From Lawsonibacter sp. (GTDB lineage: Bacteria > Bacillota > Clostridia > Oscillospirales > Oscillospiraceae): a stretch of DNA of 5,465 bases. Below, in pieces: positions 1 to 5,411 of this stretch. The notes under the pieces were generated by a model. It had not been told where the DNA came from and did no database searches. It saw only the letters and a list, made by a program, of their open reading frames with translations. A program made the position numbers and the translations under genes. Location of the stretch: NCBI GenBank assembly GCA_022798855.1, contig JAAWNI010000151.1:1-5465 (forward strand). The letters are read 5' to 3'. Every line of letters starts with the position of its first letter. Within the stretch, counting starts at the first letter, position 1.

Positions 1-61
1 GGCGGGACGACCTCGGCCCGCCGTCCTGCCGCAAACGGCGCGCCGGGTCGTCGCGCCCTAC
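1..61. repeat. GC-rich inverted-repeat element, cut by the window edge
   Basis: The first 12 bases (GGCGGGACGACC) match the reverse complement of bases 46-57 at 11 of 12 positions. The interior is also nearly self-complementary (the CCGCCGT side against ACGGCGCGCC), so the whole stretch could fold into one long GC-rich hairpin. The right end reads GCGCCCTAC, resembling the CCCCTAC end of the neighbouring element at 117-192. The left end probably continues outside the window. No coding frame is convincing here. It looks like a non-coding dispersed repeat of the REP/MITE kind, but family membership is inference because no second full copy is in view. Confidence 0.5.
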
Positions 62-116
62 GGAGCGCCTTTGTCAGCAATTTTGGATCCTGCTATAAAT
101 TACCAACAGTGATTTT

Positions 117-192
117 GTAGGGGCGGGTAATACCCGCCCGTCCAGAAGGGCTGTGCCGCGCCACCTTGCGGGCGGATGATATCCGCCCCTAC
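117..192. repeat. 76-bp inverted-repeat (MITE/REP-like) element with paired hairpins
   Basis: The ends are inverted copies: GTAGGGGCGG at 117-126 and CCGCCCCTAC at 183-192, with GCCC/GGGC blocks also matching inside. Each end is a small palindrome of its own. GGGCGGGTA, a central A, and TACCCGCCC lie at 121-139. GGGCGGAT, GAT and ATCCGCCC lie at 170-188. About 30 bases without obvious structure separate them. There is no reading frame. This layout fits a non-autonomous mobile repeat or a twin-hairpin REP element in the intergenic space beyond the terminator of the 105-residue gene. Mobility and copy number cannot be judged from one copy. Confidence 0.65.
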
Positions 193-242
193 TGAGTGTT
201 ACGCATTTTGACGATTGCTATAAGCAGGCCAAGGGTATGGAT

Positions 243-279
243 AAAAGCGCCGTTCCATGAACACGGAACGGCGCTTTTT
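243..279 (-). terminator. Intrinsic terminator after the obgE-linked small gene
   Basis: A perfect 14-bp stem (AAAAGCGCCGTTCC at 243-256 and GGAACGGCGCTTTT at 265-278) closes an 8-base loop. On the minus strand it starts immediately after the TGA stop at 279-281 and ends in a TTTTAT run, so it terminates the obgE/small-gene transcript. A T run on the plus side as well (275-279) makes it potentially bidirectional, though no plus-strand gene precedes it in view. Confidence 0.88.
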
Positions 280-596
280 CAGAAGTTAAACTCTGGGCAG
301 TCCCTGTACCGCTCCGGCACAGGGAGCTCCAAGCCCATGTCCCCGATGTTCTCCACAAACACACAGGGCTGGCCTGGAAACAGAAATTGGTCCAGATACT
401 TGATAAAGTCGGATTCATTATAGCAGCACAGCACCTCTCCACTCTCCAGCGGGGTCCGGTACTGAGCCGCATCCGGGCTCTCCCGGAGCCAGCGGCAGCA
501 GAACTCCATGCAGTACTCCTCCAGGTTGGCGGCCACCGCATCCGGGACGGCCCAGACCATCCGATCGCCGTCGGCGCTCAGAATTACGTTTTTCAT
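279..596 (-). CDS. Uncharacterised 105-residue cysteine-rich protein
   Basis: I do not recognise a named family. The protein is soluble-looking and acidic, with no signal peptide or membrane segment. It has seven cysteines in 105 residues (positions 29, 33, 34, 57, 58, 78 and 100), including two CC pairs, plus many aromatic residues (for example EEYCMEFCCRWL at 26-37 and ESDFIKYLDQFLFPG at 61-75). They are not spaced as a clear CxxC zinc site. The ATG lies only 3 nt after the obgE stop, and the AGAGG upstream overlaps the end of obgE, so translation is probably coupled to obgE. The stop codon touches a strong terminator, making this the last gene of the transcript. Position and intact frame argue that it is real. 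A link to ribosome assembly would be a guess from location only. Confidence 0.75.
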   Translation of the reverse strand: MKNVILSADGDRMVWAVPDAVAANLEEYCMEFCCRWLRESPDAAQYRTPLESGEVLCCYNESDFIKYLDQFLFPGQPCVFVENIGDMGLELPVPERYRDCPEFNF

Positions 597-599
597 CCC

Positions 600-1880
<1,281 letters not shown>

Positions 1881-1887
1881 CTCGGGC

Positions 1888-1896
1888 ACCTCCTTT
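1888..1896 (-). promoter_or_regulatory. Shine-Dalgarno site fixing the obgE start
   Basis: The minus strand reads AAAGGAGGT, close to a full anti-16S match, with a 7-nt spacer to the ATG at 1880-1878. No comparable site precedes the in-frame upstream starts, so this decides the 426-residue form. Confidence 0.88.
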
Positions 1897-1903
1897 CTTC
1901 TTT

Positions 1904-1930
1904 GTTCCTTTTCTTTGAAAGAAAAGGAAC
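1904..1930. repeat. Perfect 13-bp inverted repeat between yciI and obgE
   Basis: GTTCCTTTTCTTT at 1904-1916 is followed by one G (1917) and the exact reverse complement AAAGAAAAGGAAC at 1918-1930. It sits in the 62-nt gap between the YciI-family stop and the obgE start, just ahead of the obgE ribosome binding site. It lacks a following T run on either strand, so it is not a standard terminator. Options are a dispersed palindromic repeat, a protein-binding site, or an RNA hairpin affecting obgE expression. Confidence 0.7.
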
Positions 1931-1942
1931 CGGCTTTTCCTG

Positions 1943-2242
1943 TCAAAGCAGGTAGTTGTTTTCCTTGTTTGCCGGCTGGAGGGCCTTCAGCTTGTAGGTG
2001 GCAAAGCCCTCCGCCACCAGGGGCTCCCGCCCGCACAGCTCCTCAGCTTCCTCATAGCTCTCCGCCCGGAGGATATACATCCCCGCCACGCCGGGATACC
2101 CCTTGAACACACCGGCCAGCTCAATGTGCCCGGCTTCGTCCAGGGCCCTCAGGTTGGCCACGTGCCGCTCTACAGCGGCCTTGGTCAGCTTGTTGTAGGT
2201 TTTGGTCTTCTCAATAAACATCACATACAGCCATTGTTCCAC
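1943..2242 (-). CDS. YciI-family (YCII-related) protein
   Basis: A small cytoplasmic alpha/beta protein of 99 residues, matching the length of YciI-like ferredoxin-fold proteins. The family pattern is visible: the first strand WLYVMFIEK (4-12), the conserved histidine H27 in ERHVANLRALDEAG (25-38), a glycine-rich turn GVFKGYPGVAGMYILRA (44-60), EEAEEL (64-69), and a REPLVAEGFA segment (72-81) where family members usually have a D-P pair. The replaced aspartate (E73) is a small oddity. Biochemical roles in this family are mostly unknown; a few members have hydrolase or dehalogenase-like activity, and none can be assigned here. The start is GTG at 2242, supported by AAGGAGGAGG 7 nt upstream. 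It lies 84 nt after the acetyltransferase stop and 62 nt before obgE, all on the same strand with no terminator seen between them. Confidence 0.85.
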   Translation of the reverse strand: MEQWLYVMFIEKTKTYNKLTKAAVERHVANLRALDEAGHIELAGVFKGYPGVAGMYILRAESYEEAEELCGREPLVAEGFATYKLKALQPANKENNYLL

Positions 2243-2249
2243 AGTTTTG

Positions 2250-2259
2250 CCTCCTCCTT
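2250..2259 (-). promoter_or_regulatory. Shine-Dalgarno site deciding a GTG start
   Basis: The minus strand reads AAGGAGGAGG with a 7-nt spacer to GTG at 2242-2240. This supports the GTG over the internal ATG codons nearby, for which the distance would be unfavourable. Confidence 0.8.
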
Positions 2260-2326
2260 ATTTCCGCCGCAAATCCAGCGTCTTCCATCCGAAAAATCTT
2301 TCTCCCGGGCATGAGCCGTGTTCCGC

Positions 2327-2938
2327 TTACAGAAGCGACGGGTCGATTGTTTGATTCTGAAAGTAGTATTCCCGGTCCCGGCCGTCTGCCTCCCGCAGAA
2401 TTTTGCAGGGATTGCCCACGGCGACCACGTTGTCGGGCAGGTCCCTGGTAACCACAGAGCCCGCCCCCACCACTACGTTGTCCCCGATGGTGACGCCCGG
2501 GACCACCACCACGCCTGCCCCCAGCCAGCAGTTGCGTCCGATTCGGATGGGGGCATTGTACTGAAAGCCACGCTCCCGCAGCTCCGGACAGATGGGGTGC
2601 CCCGCCGTGGCGAGGACCACGTTGGGCCCGAACTGGGTAAAGTCCCCCACATGGATGTGGGTGTCGTCCACCAGAGTCAGATTGAAGTTGGCGTAGACAT
2701 TCCTTCCAAAGTGGACAAACCGCCCGCCCCAGTTGGCGTGGAGGGGGGCCTCAATGCAGCAGCCCTCCCCGATCTCCGCGAACATCTCCCTCAGCAGCGT
2801 GCGCTTCCGCTCCAGGTCAGAGGGCCTGGCCTGGTTGAACTCATAGAGCTTGTCCAGACATTTCAGCTGCTCCCGCTGGAGGGACTCGTCCCCTGGGTGG
2901 TAGAGCTGTCCGGTATGCATACACACCTTTGGATCCAT
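2327..2938 (-). CDS. Maltose/galactoside-type O-acetyltransferase (hexapeptide repeat)
   Basis: A cytoplasmic acetyl-CoA-dependent sugar O-acetyltransferase of the Maa/LacA/NodL group, 203 residues, normal for the family. An N-terminal Maa-type helical region (about 6-58, MHTGQLYHPGDESL then LYEFNQARP) precedes a left-handed beta-helix built of hexapeptide repeats (about 65-180; IRIGRNCWLGAGVVVVPGVT at 131-150, then IGDNVVVGAGSVV). The catalytic histidine is H114 in TAGHP, and the family YANFN and DD motifs are at 82-92. GNPCKI at 175-180 matches the usual GNPAKV tail. The ATG at 2938 has AGAGGAG 7 nt upstream. The acceptor sugar cannot be read from the sequence, so I give no gene symbol. It begins 12 nt after the stop of a truncated PPC-domain gene, suggesting it now uses that gene's transcript or was brought in by a deletion. 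Confidence 0.93.
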   Translation of the reverse strand: MDPKVCMHTGQLYHPGDESLQREQLKCLDKLYEFNQARPSDLERKRTLLREMFAEIGEGCCIEAPLHANWGGRFVHFGRNVYANFNLTLVDDTHIHVGDFTQFGPNVVLATAGHPICPELRERGFQYNAPIRIGRNCWLGAGVVVVPGVTIGDNVVVGAGSVVTRDLPDNVVAVGNPCKILREADGRDREYYFQNQTIDPSLL

Positions 2939-2950
2939 AGGCCGGCTCCT

Positions 2951-3067
2951 CTATTCCGTCCCAAGCCGGACATTTTCCCGGTCCACCAGCCGGGCCAGGC
3001 AGTCCACAACCTCCTCGCCTGGGTCCAGGCGCAGGGCATAGCCCTGGGGAAATTTTCTGTATTCCAT
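2951..3067 (-). pseudogene. 5' remnant of a PPC/DUF296-domain gene
   Basis: The 38-residue product (MEYRKFPQGYALRL, then DPGEEVVDCLARLVDRENVRLGT, then E and stop) matches my memory of the first strand and helix of PPC (DUF296) domain proteins. Intact members of about 140 residues continue from the LGT position into a segment like VSGIGA. Here the frame stops one codon later, and the acetyltransferase ribosome binding site follows at once. A GAGG sequence 5 nt before the ATG looks like the original start site. It seems to be a deletion scar fusing the head of one gene to the next. It could still be translated as a short peptide that couples to the acetyltransferase 12 nt downstream. Family identity rests on recognition, not a search. 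Confidence 0.6.
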
Positions 3068-3084
3068 AAGCACCTCAATCCCTT

Positions 3085-3186
3085 CTATTCTTTCCGCCTC
3101 GCGTAGACGTCGCTGATGATTTTCCACGAGCCGTCCGGCAGGACGGCCACATTCTGCCAGTGTCCATAATCCCCTCCCTGTGGCTG
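3085..3186 (-). pseudogene. 3' remnant of an unidentified gene
   Basis: One minus-strand frame encodes about 33 residues ending in TAG at 3087-3085. It includes GDYGHWQNVAVL, then PDGSWKIISDVYARRKE. The aromatic-rich, strand-like ending with DGSWKI resembles the C-terminus of small secreted or NTF2-like proteins, but I cannot name the family. There is no suitable start codon: going upstream the frame runs into the rpmA terminator stem. It is therefore read as the tail of a gene whose front was deleted. It ends 17 nt before the PPC remnant, as if the two were once operon neighbours. Codon choice looks coding-like, but a chance frame is possible. Confidence 0.4.
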
Positions 3187-3188
3187 AT

Positions 3189-3223
3189 AAAAAAGCCGCA
3201 AACGGTTGCACGTTTGCGGCTTT
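3189..3223 (-). terminator. Intrinsic terminator after rpmA
   Basis: A perfect 13-bp stem (AAAGCCGCAAACG at 3192-3204, CGTTTGCGGCTTT at 3211-3223) with a 6-base loop lies 10 nt past the rpmA stop. On the minus strand it ends in a run of T residues (plus-strand A run 3189-3194). It closes the rplU-prp-rpmA unit, so the genes to the left need readthrough or a promoter of their own. Confidence 0.92.
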
Positions 3224-3233
3224 ATGGCGAATG

Positions 3234-3524
3234 TTACTCCGCAGCAGCCTCTTCCACAATGGAGACTTGCTTGCGGTCCTTGCCCAGGCGCTCGAACTTC
3301 ACGCGGCCGGACTTCATGGCGAACAGAGTGTCGTCGCTGCCCTTGCCTACGTTGACGCCGGGATGAATGTGGGTGCCGCGCTGGCGGACCAAGATGTTCC
3401 CGGCCAGCACAAACTGGCCGTCGCCCCGCTTCACGCCCAGCCGCTTGGCCTTGGAATCACGGCCGTTGCGGGTGGAGCCCACGCCTTTTTTATGGGCGAA
3501 AAACTGTAAACCGATATTCAGCAT
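3234..3524 (-). CDS. rpmA: 50S ribosomal protein L27 with cleavable N-terminal extension
   Basis: L27 of the large subunit, whose N-terminus reaches toward the peptidyl transferase centre. The 96-residue product begins MLNIGLQFF and then AHKKG, the Firmicutes form in which the first nine residues are removed by the protease Prp between F9 and A10. Conserved L27 blocks follow: GVGSTRNGRDS (14-24), KRLGVKRGDGQ (28-37), AGNILVRQRGT (41-51), HPGVNVGKGSDDTLFA (54-69). The start at 3524 is 3 nt after the prp stop, and GGAGGTG lies inside the end of prp, so translation is probably coupled. It is the last gene before a strong terminator. Confidence 0.98.
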   Translation of the reverse strand: MLNIGLQFFAHKKGVGSTRNGRDSKAKRLGVKRGDGQFVLAGNILVRQRGTHIHPGVNVGKGSDDTLFAMKSGRVKFERLGKDRKQVSIVEEAAAE

Positions 3525-3527
3525 CTC

Positions 3528-3857
3528 TTACACCTCCAAGACGGTAATATTTTCAGGGTACTCCTCCGCCAGCTGGACGCAGTGGACCAGGAGGGCGGCC
3601 AGAAGGGTCTGGCAGACGCTCTCGCTGTCCGGGTCCAGGGCCTTGGGGAGCTTGAGGGAGATGGACGCGTCCTTGTCCCGCGCCTTTACCGAGGCCTCCA
3701 GCCCCAGCACGTCGTTTATGGCGCACTCGGTGAGGCGGACGGCGCTGGTCAGGGCGGCGCAGACGATGTCCTTCCCCTGAGGGGCGTAGCCGCTGTGGCC
3801 TTTCATCTCAAAGCCGGTGAGGCGGCTGCCCTCAGAATAAAACGCCGCGGTAGTCAT
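3528..3857 (-). CDS. prp: Ribosomal-processing cysteine protease Prp (YsxB)
   Basis: The cysteine protease that trims the N-terminal extension of L27 in Firmicutes; it acts in the cytoplasm on new L27. The 109-residue length fits the family. The catalytic histidine is H21 in KGHSGYA (19-25) and the catalytic cysteine is C33 in DIVCAALTSA (30-39), followed by the C-terminal helix QTLLAALLVHCVQLAEEYP. Its ATG overlaps the rplU stop by one base (TGATG at 3859-3855), and it ends 3 nt before rpmA, its substrate gene. The cleavage site MLNIGLQFF|AHKKG in the neighbouring L27 supports the assignment. Confidence 0.96.
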   Translation of the reverse strand: MTTAAFYSEGSRLTGFEMKGHSGYAPQGKDIVCAALTSAVRLTECAINDVLGLEASVKARDKDASISLKLPKALDPDSESVCQTLLAALLVHCVQLAEEYPENITVLEV

Positions 3858-4168
3858 CAGGCCTTGATGGCGCCGATCTCCACCTTGGTGTAGGGCTGGC
3901 GATGGCCCTGGCGCTTACGATAGCCCTTCTTGGGGGTGTACTTGAAGATGCGGATCTTCTTGCCCTTGCCGTTTTTGACCACGGTGGCGGCCACGGAAGC
4001 GCCCTCTACGGTGGGAGCGCCAAAGGTGGCCTTGTCCCCGTCCAGAACCGCCAGCACCTGGTCGAAGGTGATGGCCTGCCCGGCCTCGGCCTCCAGCTTC
4101 TCGATGAAGAGGGTGTCGCCCTCCGCCACCTTGTACTGCTTGCCGCCGGTTACGATGATTGCCTGCAT
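3857..4168 (-). CDS. rplU: 50S ribosomal protein L21
   Basis: L21 of the large ribosomal subunit, binding 23S rRNA. The 103-residue product has the usual length and the typical beginning MQAIIVTGGKQYKV. The basic C-terminal signature lies at about 74-93 (KYTPKKGYRKRQGHR, then QPYT). The ATG at 4168 is chosen over an in-frame TTG at 4177 because the ribosome binding site AAAGGAG (4178-4184) directly abuts the TTG but sits 9 nt from the ATG. It is the first gene of the rplU-prp-rpmA unit and follows a strong promoter and a structured leader. Confidence 0.97.
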   Translation of the reverse strand: MQAIIVTGGKQYKVAEGDTLFIEKLEAEAGQAITFDQVLAVLDGDKATFGAPTVEGASVAATVVKNGKGKKIRIFKYTPKKGYRKRQGHRQPYTKVEIGAIKA

Positions 4169-4242
4169 GGTATTCAACTCCTTTATTACGGGCTCGCTCT
4201 CCCAGGCGGGGTTTCCCCTCTTGCTTACCTGTTCAACGCGGC
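4169..4242 (-). promoter_or_regulatory. Structured rplU 5' leader (ribosomal protein L21 leader candidate)
   Basis: About 74 nt separate the inferred transcription start (near 4242) from the rplU ATG. The RNA can form GGGG-AAA-CCCC (4218-4208) nested within a CAGG/CCUG pairing (4231-4228 with 4206-4203). A second GGG...CCC hairpin follows (4203-4190) just before the AAAGGAG site. Firmicutes rplU genes often carry an autoregulatory L21 leader, and position and compactness fit that. Assignment to that exact RNA family needs a covariance-model search. Confidence 0.6.
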
Positions 4243-4248
4243 TTTAAT

Positions 4249-4277
4249 AGTTTATCAACAGAATATGCCTTTGTCAA
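4249..4277 (-). promoter_or_regulatory. Sigma-A type promoter for rplU-prp-rpmA
   Basis: The minus strand carries a perfect -35 TTGACA (4277-4272), a 17-nt spacer and a -10 TAAACT (4254-4249, four of six to TATAAT). An A run directly upstream of the -35 (complement of 4279-4286) resembles an UP element, fitting strong ribosomal-protein expression. The predicted start is near 4242. Confidence 0.85.
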
Positions 4278-4320
4278 GGTTTTTTTGTCTGATATCGTAA
4301 ATGGCTGAAGTAGTAGATTA

Positions 4321-4363
4321 AATGCAGAAAAGGTTTTTCAACCTTTTTCTGCATTATTTTTTT
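4321..4363 (+). terminator. Orphan plus-strand intrinsic terminator
   Basis: AATGCAGAAAAGGTT (4321-4335) pairs with AACCTTTTTCTGCATT (4340-4355) with one bulged T, around a 4-base loop, then ATTTTTTT. The T run lies on the plus strand only, but no plus-strand gene lies upstream; the region to the left is the rplU promoter pointing away. It may be the left remnant of the mobile-type DNA that carries the HTH gene, or it may weakly stop minus-strand readthrough toward rplU. Confidence 0.7.
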
Positions 4364-4399
4364 ACCCAAACGGGGGCAGAAACGGGGAAAGGGGTGATT

Positions 4400-5266
4400 T
4401 TAAGTGAGAACTTTGACGCTGGACGACCGCAGAAAAATTGAATTGATGTGGGGAGCGAACGCCTCCCCGGTCAGAATCGCCGCAGAGCTGGGTATCAGCC
4501 AATGCACCGTATATACGGAATTGAAGCGGGGGCGGCACGTCAAAGCGGGCGGAGACGTGGAACTGGACGAAAACTTCCGGCCTGCGTACAGCGCCGAGCG
4601 GGGCCAGACTGTGTACCAGAGGAACTTGCGGAACCGTGGACGCCGCCCGAAGAGGGAAGCGGAACAGAAGGAGACGAAGCAAGCATGACCAACTTTGAGA
4701 AAATCACGACCTTCCTTCTTGTTTATTTCGACCGAAGAGTTGGAGCTGCTTGTGTAGGTGTCCTCCTGCGTAACCAGTACGGACACGCGGACCTTTGAAT
4801 CTTCAAAACCGTATCTGTTTTCCTTGAAAAGTGAGGACATTTCCACAAATACCAATTCTTTAGAATCGGTAAACAGAACATTCCCAAGAGGATAGGACGA
4901 ATCAAAGTCGTACTCGTTGGCCTCGCAGGTGATATACGAATCCACATCAAGGTCACTATTGCGCAGCCAGTGGATTTCGCTATCGTCCAAGGCGCTTACA
5001 TCCAGCGTAATGACGGTGAAAAGGCTGTAGGAATAATTCGTACAATTTTGGTAAAACGCAACGCTGGTCAGCGATATGGACTTGTCGTTGTATGGGACGG
5101 AGGCGGGAAGCTCTGACACGCTAACCGTTTTCCTCCCGTCGGATTCAATGACGAAGTTGCCGTTCTCGTCCTCGTAACTTTTGTGGCGCGGGCCGGAATC
5201 TGCACAGGAAGAGCAGACGAGCAAGCACAGCGCAAGGAAAGCCACCGCTATCGTTCTTTTTGCCAT
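4400..5266 (-). CDS. Lipoprotein-like secreted protein with a chimeric 3' end
   Basis: The 288-residue frame starts MAKRTIAVAFLALCLLVCSSC, a positively charged start and hydrophobic stretch followed by cysteines at 18 and 21. This is a secretion signal with an imperfect lipobox, so membrane anchoring is likely but not certain. Residues 22-184 are hydrophilic, rich in Asp, Ser and Tyr (YEDENGNFVIESDGRK at 31-46), with strand-like segments such as SLFTVITLDV and ELVFVEMSSL; no family is recognised. From about residue 185 (near 4715) the frame is simply antisense to the plus-strand HTH gene and becomes Cys/Arg/Ser-rich (FVSFCSASLFGRRPRFRKF), so the native end has probably been lost. The start at 5266 is chosen because AAAGGAG lies 9 nt upstream (5276-5282) and the signal peptide begins there; the frame is open further up to 5425 without support. 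It is divergent from an XRE regulator. Confidence 0.6.
   Translation of the reverse strand: MAKRTIAVAFLALCLLVCSSCADSGPRHKSYEDENGNFVIESDGRKTVSVSELPASVPYNDKSISLTSVAFYQNCTNYSYSLFTVITLDVSALDDSEIHWLRNSDLDVDSYITCEANEYDFDSSYPLGNVLFTDSKELVFVEMSSLFKENRYGFEDSKVRVSVLVTQEDTYTSSSNSSVEINKKEGRDFLKVGHACFVSFCSASLFGRRPRFRKFLWYTVWPRSALYAGRKFSSSSTSPPALTCRPRFNSVYTVHWLIPSSAAILTGEAFAPHINSIFLRSSSVKVLT
4404..4688 (+). CDS. Small helix-turn-helix protein (phage/conjugative-element type)
   Basis: The 94-residue basic protein has an N-terminal helix-turn-helix. RTLTLDDRRKIELMW (2-16) leads into SPVRIAAELGISQCTVYTEL (21-40) and then KRGR, like the HTH at the start of IS30-family transposases and small prophage regulators. 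The tail (61-94) is rich in Arg and Lys (NLRNRGRRPKREAEQKE) and has the AYSAERGQ motif often seen after this kind of HTH. It is too short to be a transposase; a DNA-binding regulator is more likely. The GTG at 4404 has GGGGTGA 6 nt upstream. Its stop overlaps the ATG of the next frame (ATGA at 4685-4688). It lies fully antisense to the 3' extension of the lipoprotein-like frame, which I take as the artefact of the two. Confidence 0.75.
   Translation: MRTLTLDDRRKIELMWGANASPVRIAAELGISQCTVYTELKRGRHVKAGGDVELDENFRPAYSAERGQTVYQRNLRNRGRRPKREAEQKETKQA
4685..4798 (+). pseudogene. 5' remnant of an element gene, broken at a junction
   Basis: An ATG overlapping the HTH stop opens a frame beginning MTNFEKITT, which resembles the start of small proteins found after such HTH genes in phage-type modules. 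After about nine codons the sequence becomes antisense to the lipoprotein-like gene, and the frame ends at 37 residues with no recognisable content. I read this as a gene cut at a recombination junction near 4710-4720. The reading of the first residues is from memory and moderate. Confidence 0.45.
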
Positions 5267-5308
5267 AAAAACCAGCTCCTTTATTTGGCGTGTATGGGGC
5301 AGAATATG

Positions 5309-5370
5309 TGTGGTATTACCACAAGTGGGATATTGCCACAATGATACACCGTTGATGTGGTAATGCCAAA
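5309..5370. promoter_or_regulatory. Three operator-like palindromes in the divergent intergenic region
   Basis: TGTGGTA-T-TACCACA at 5309-5323 is a perfect palindrome. GTGG-N7-CCAC at 5325-5339 and TGTGGTA-A-TGCCAAA at 5356-5370 are looser relatives. Centres lie at 5316, 5332 and 5363, about 16 and 31 bases apart. The array sits between the start of the lipoprotein-like gene and the start of the XRE-type regulator. The minus-strand sequence TTGTGG-N17-TAATAC (5342-5314) inside it could be a weak promoter for the lipoprotein-like gene, so a repressor bound here would block it. The regulator gene at 5412 is the obvious candidate to bind, by inference. Confidence 0.55.
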
Positions 5371-5411
5371 CAAAATTCTTTAATACACCACACATTTTCG
5401 GAGGTGGAATT

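Noticed and set aside
1..192. CRISPR array
   Set aside because: The repeats are inverted, of different sequence, and not separated by regular unique spacers.
1881..2036. N-terminal extension of obgE by 52 codons
   Set aside because: It overlaps the YciI-family gene, has no ribosome binding site, and the family starts at the MAAPFVDTAKI position, where a strong Shine-Dalgarno site exists.
2243..2326. Possible small gene between the acetyltransferase and yciI
   Set aside because: An ATG frame of about 33 codons exists on the minus strand but has no good ribosome binding site, overlaps the yciI start and shows no familiar sequence.
2318..3106. A 262-codon plus-strand frame opposite the acetyltransferase
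   Set aside because: The minus strand encodes a complete hexapeptide-repeat enzyme; the plus frame has no recognisable content.
3068..3259. 102-codon frame starting inside rpmA and running to 2951
   Set aside because: Its first 64 codons read through the rpmA end and the terminator stem without a ribosome binding site; only the last 38 codons, from 3067, look like a real gene start.
4169..4177. TTG start for rplU three codons earlier
   Set aside because: The ribosome binding site directly abuts the TTG, leaving no spacer, whereas the ATG at 4168 has a 9-nt spacer and matches the family start.
4404..4688. The small HTH gene as an IS30 transposase and so an insertion sequence
   Set aside because: Only the HTH part resembles IS30; there is no DDE catalytic domain and no terminal inverted repeats were found around it.
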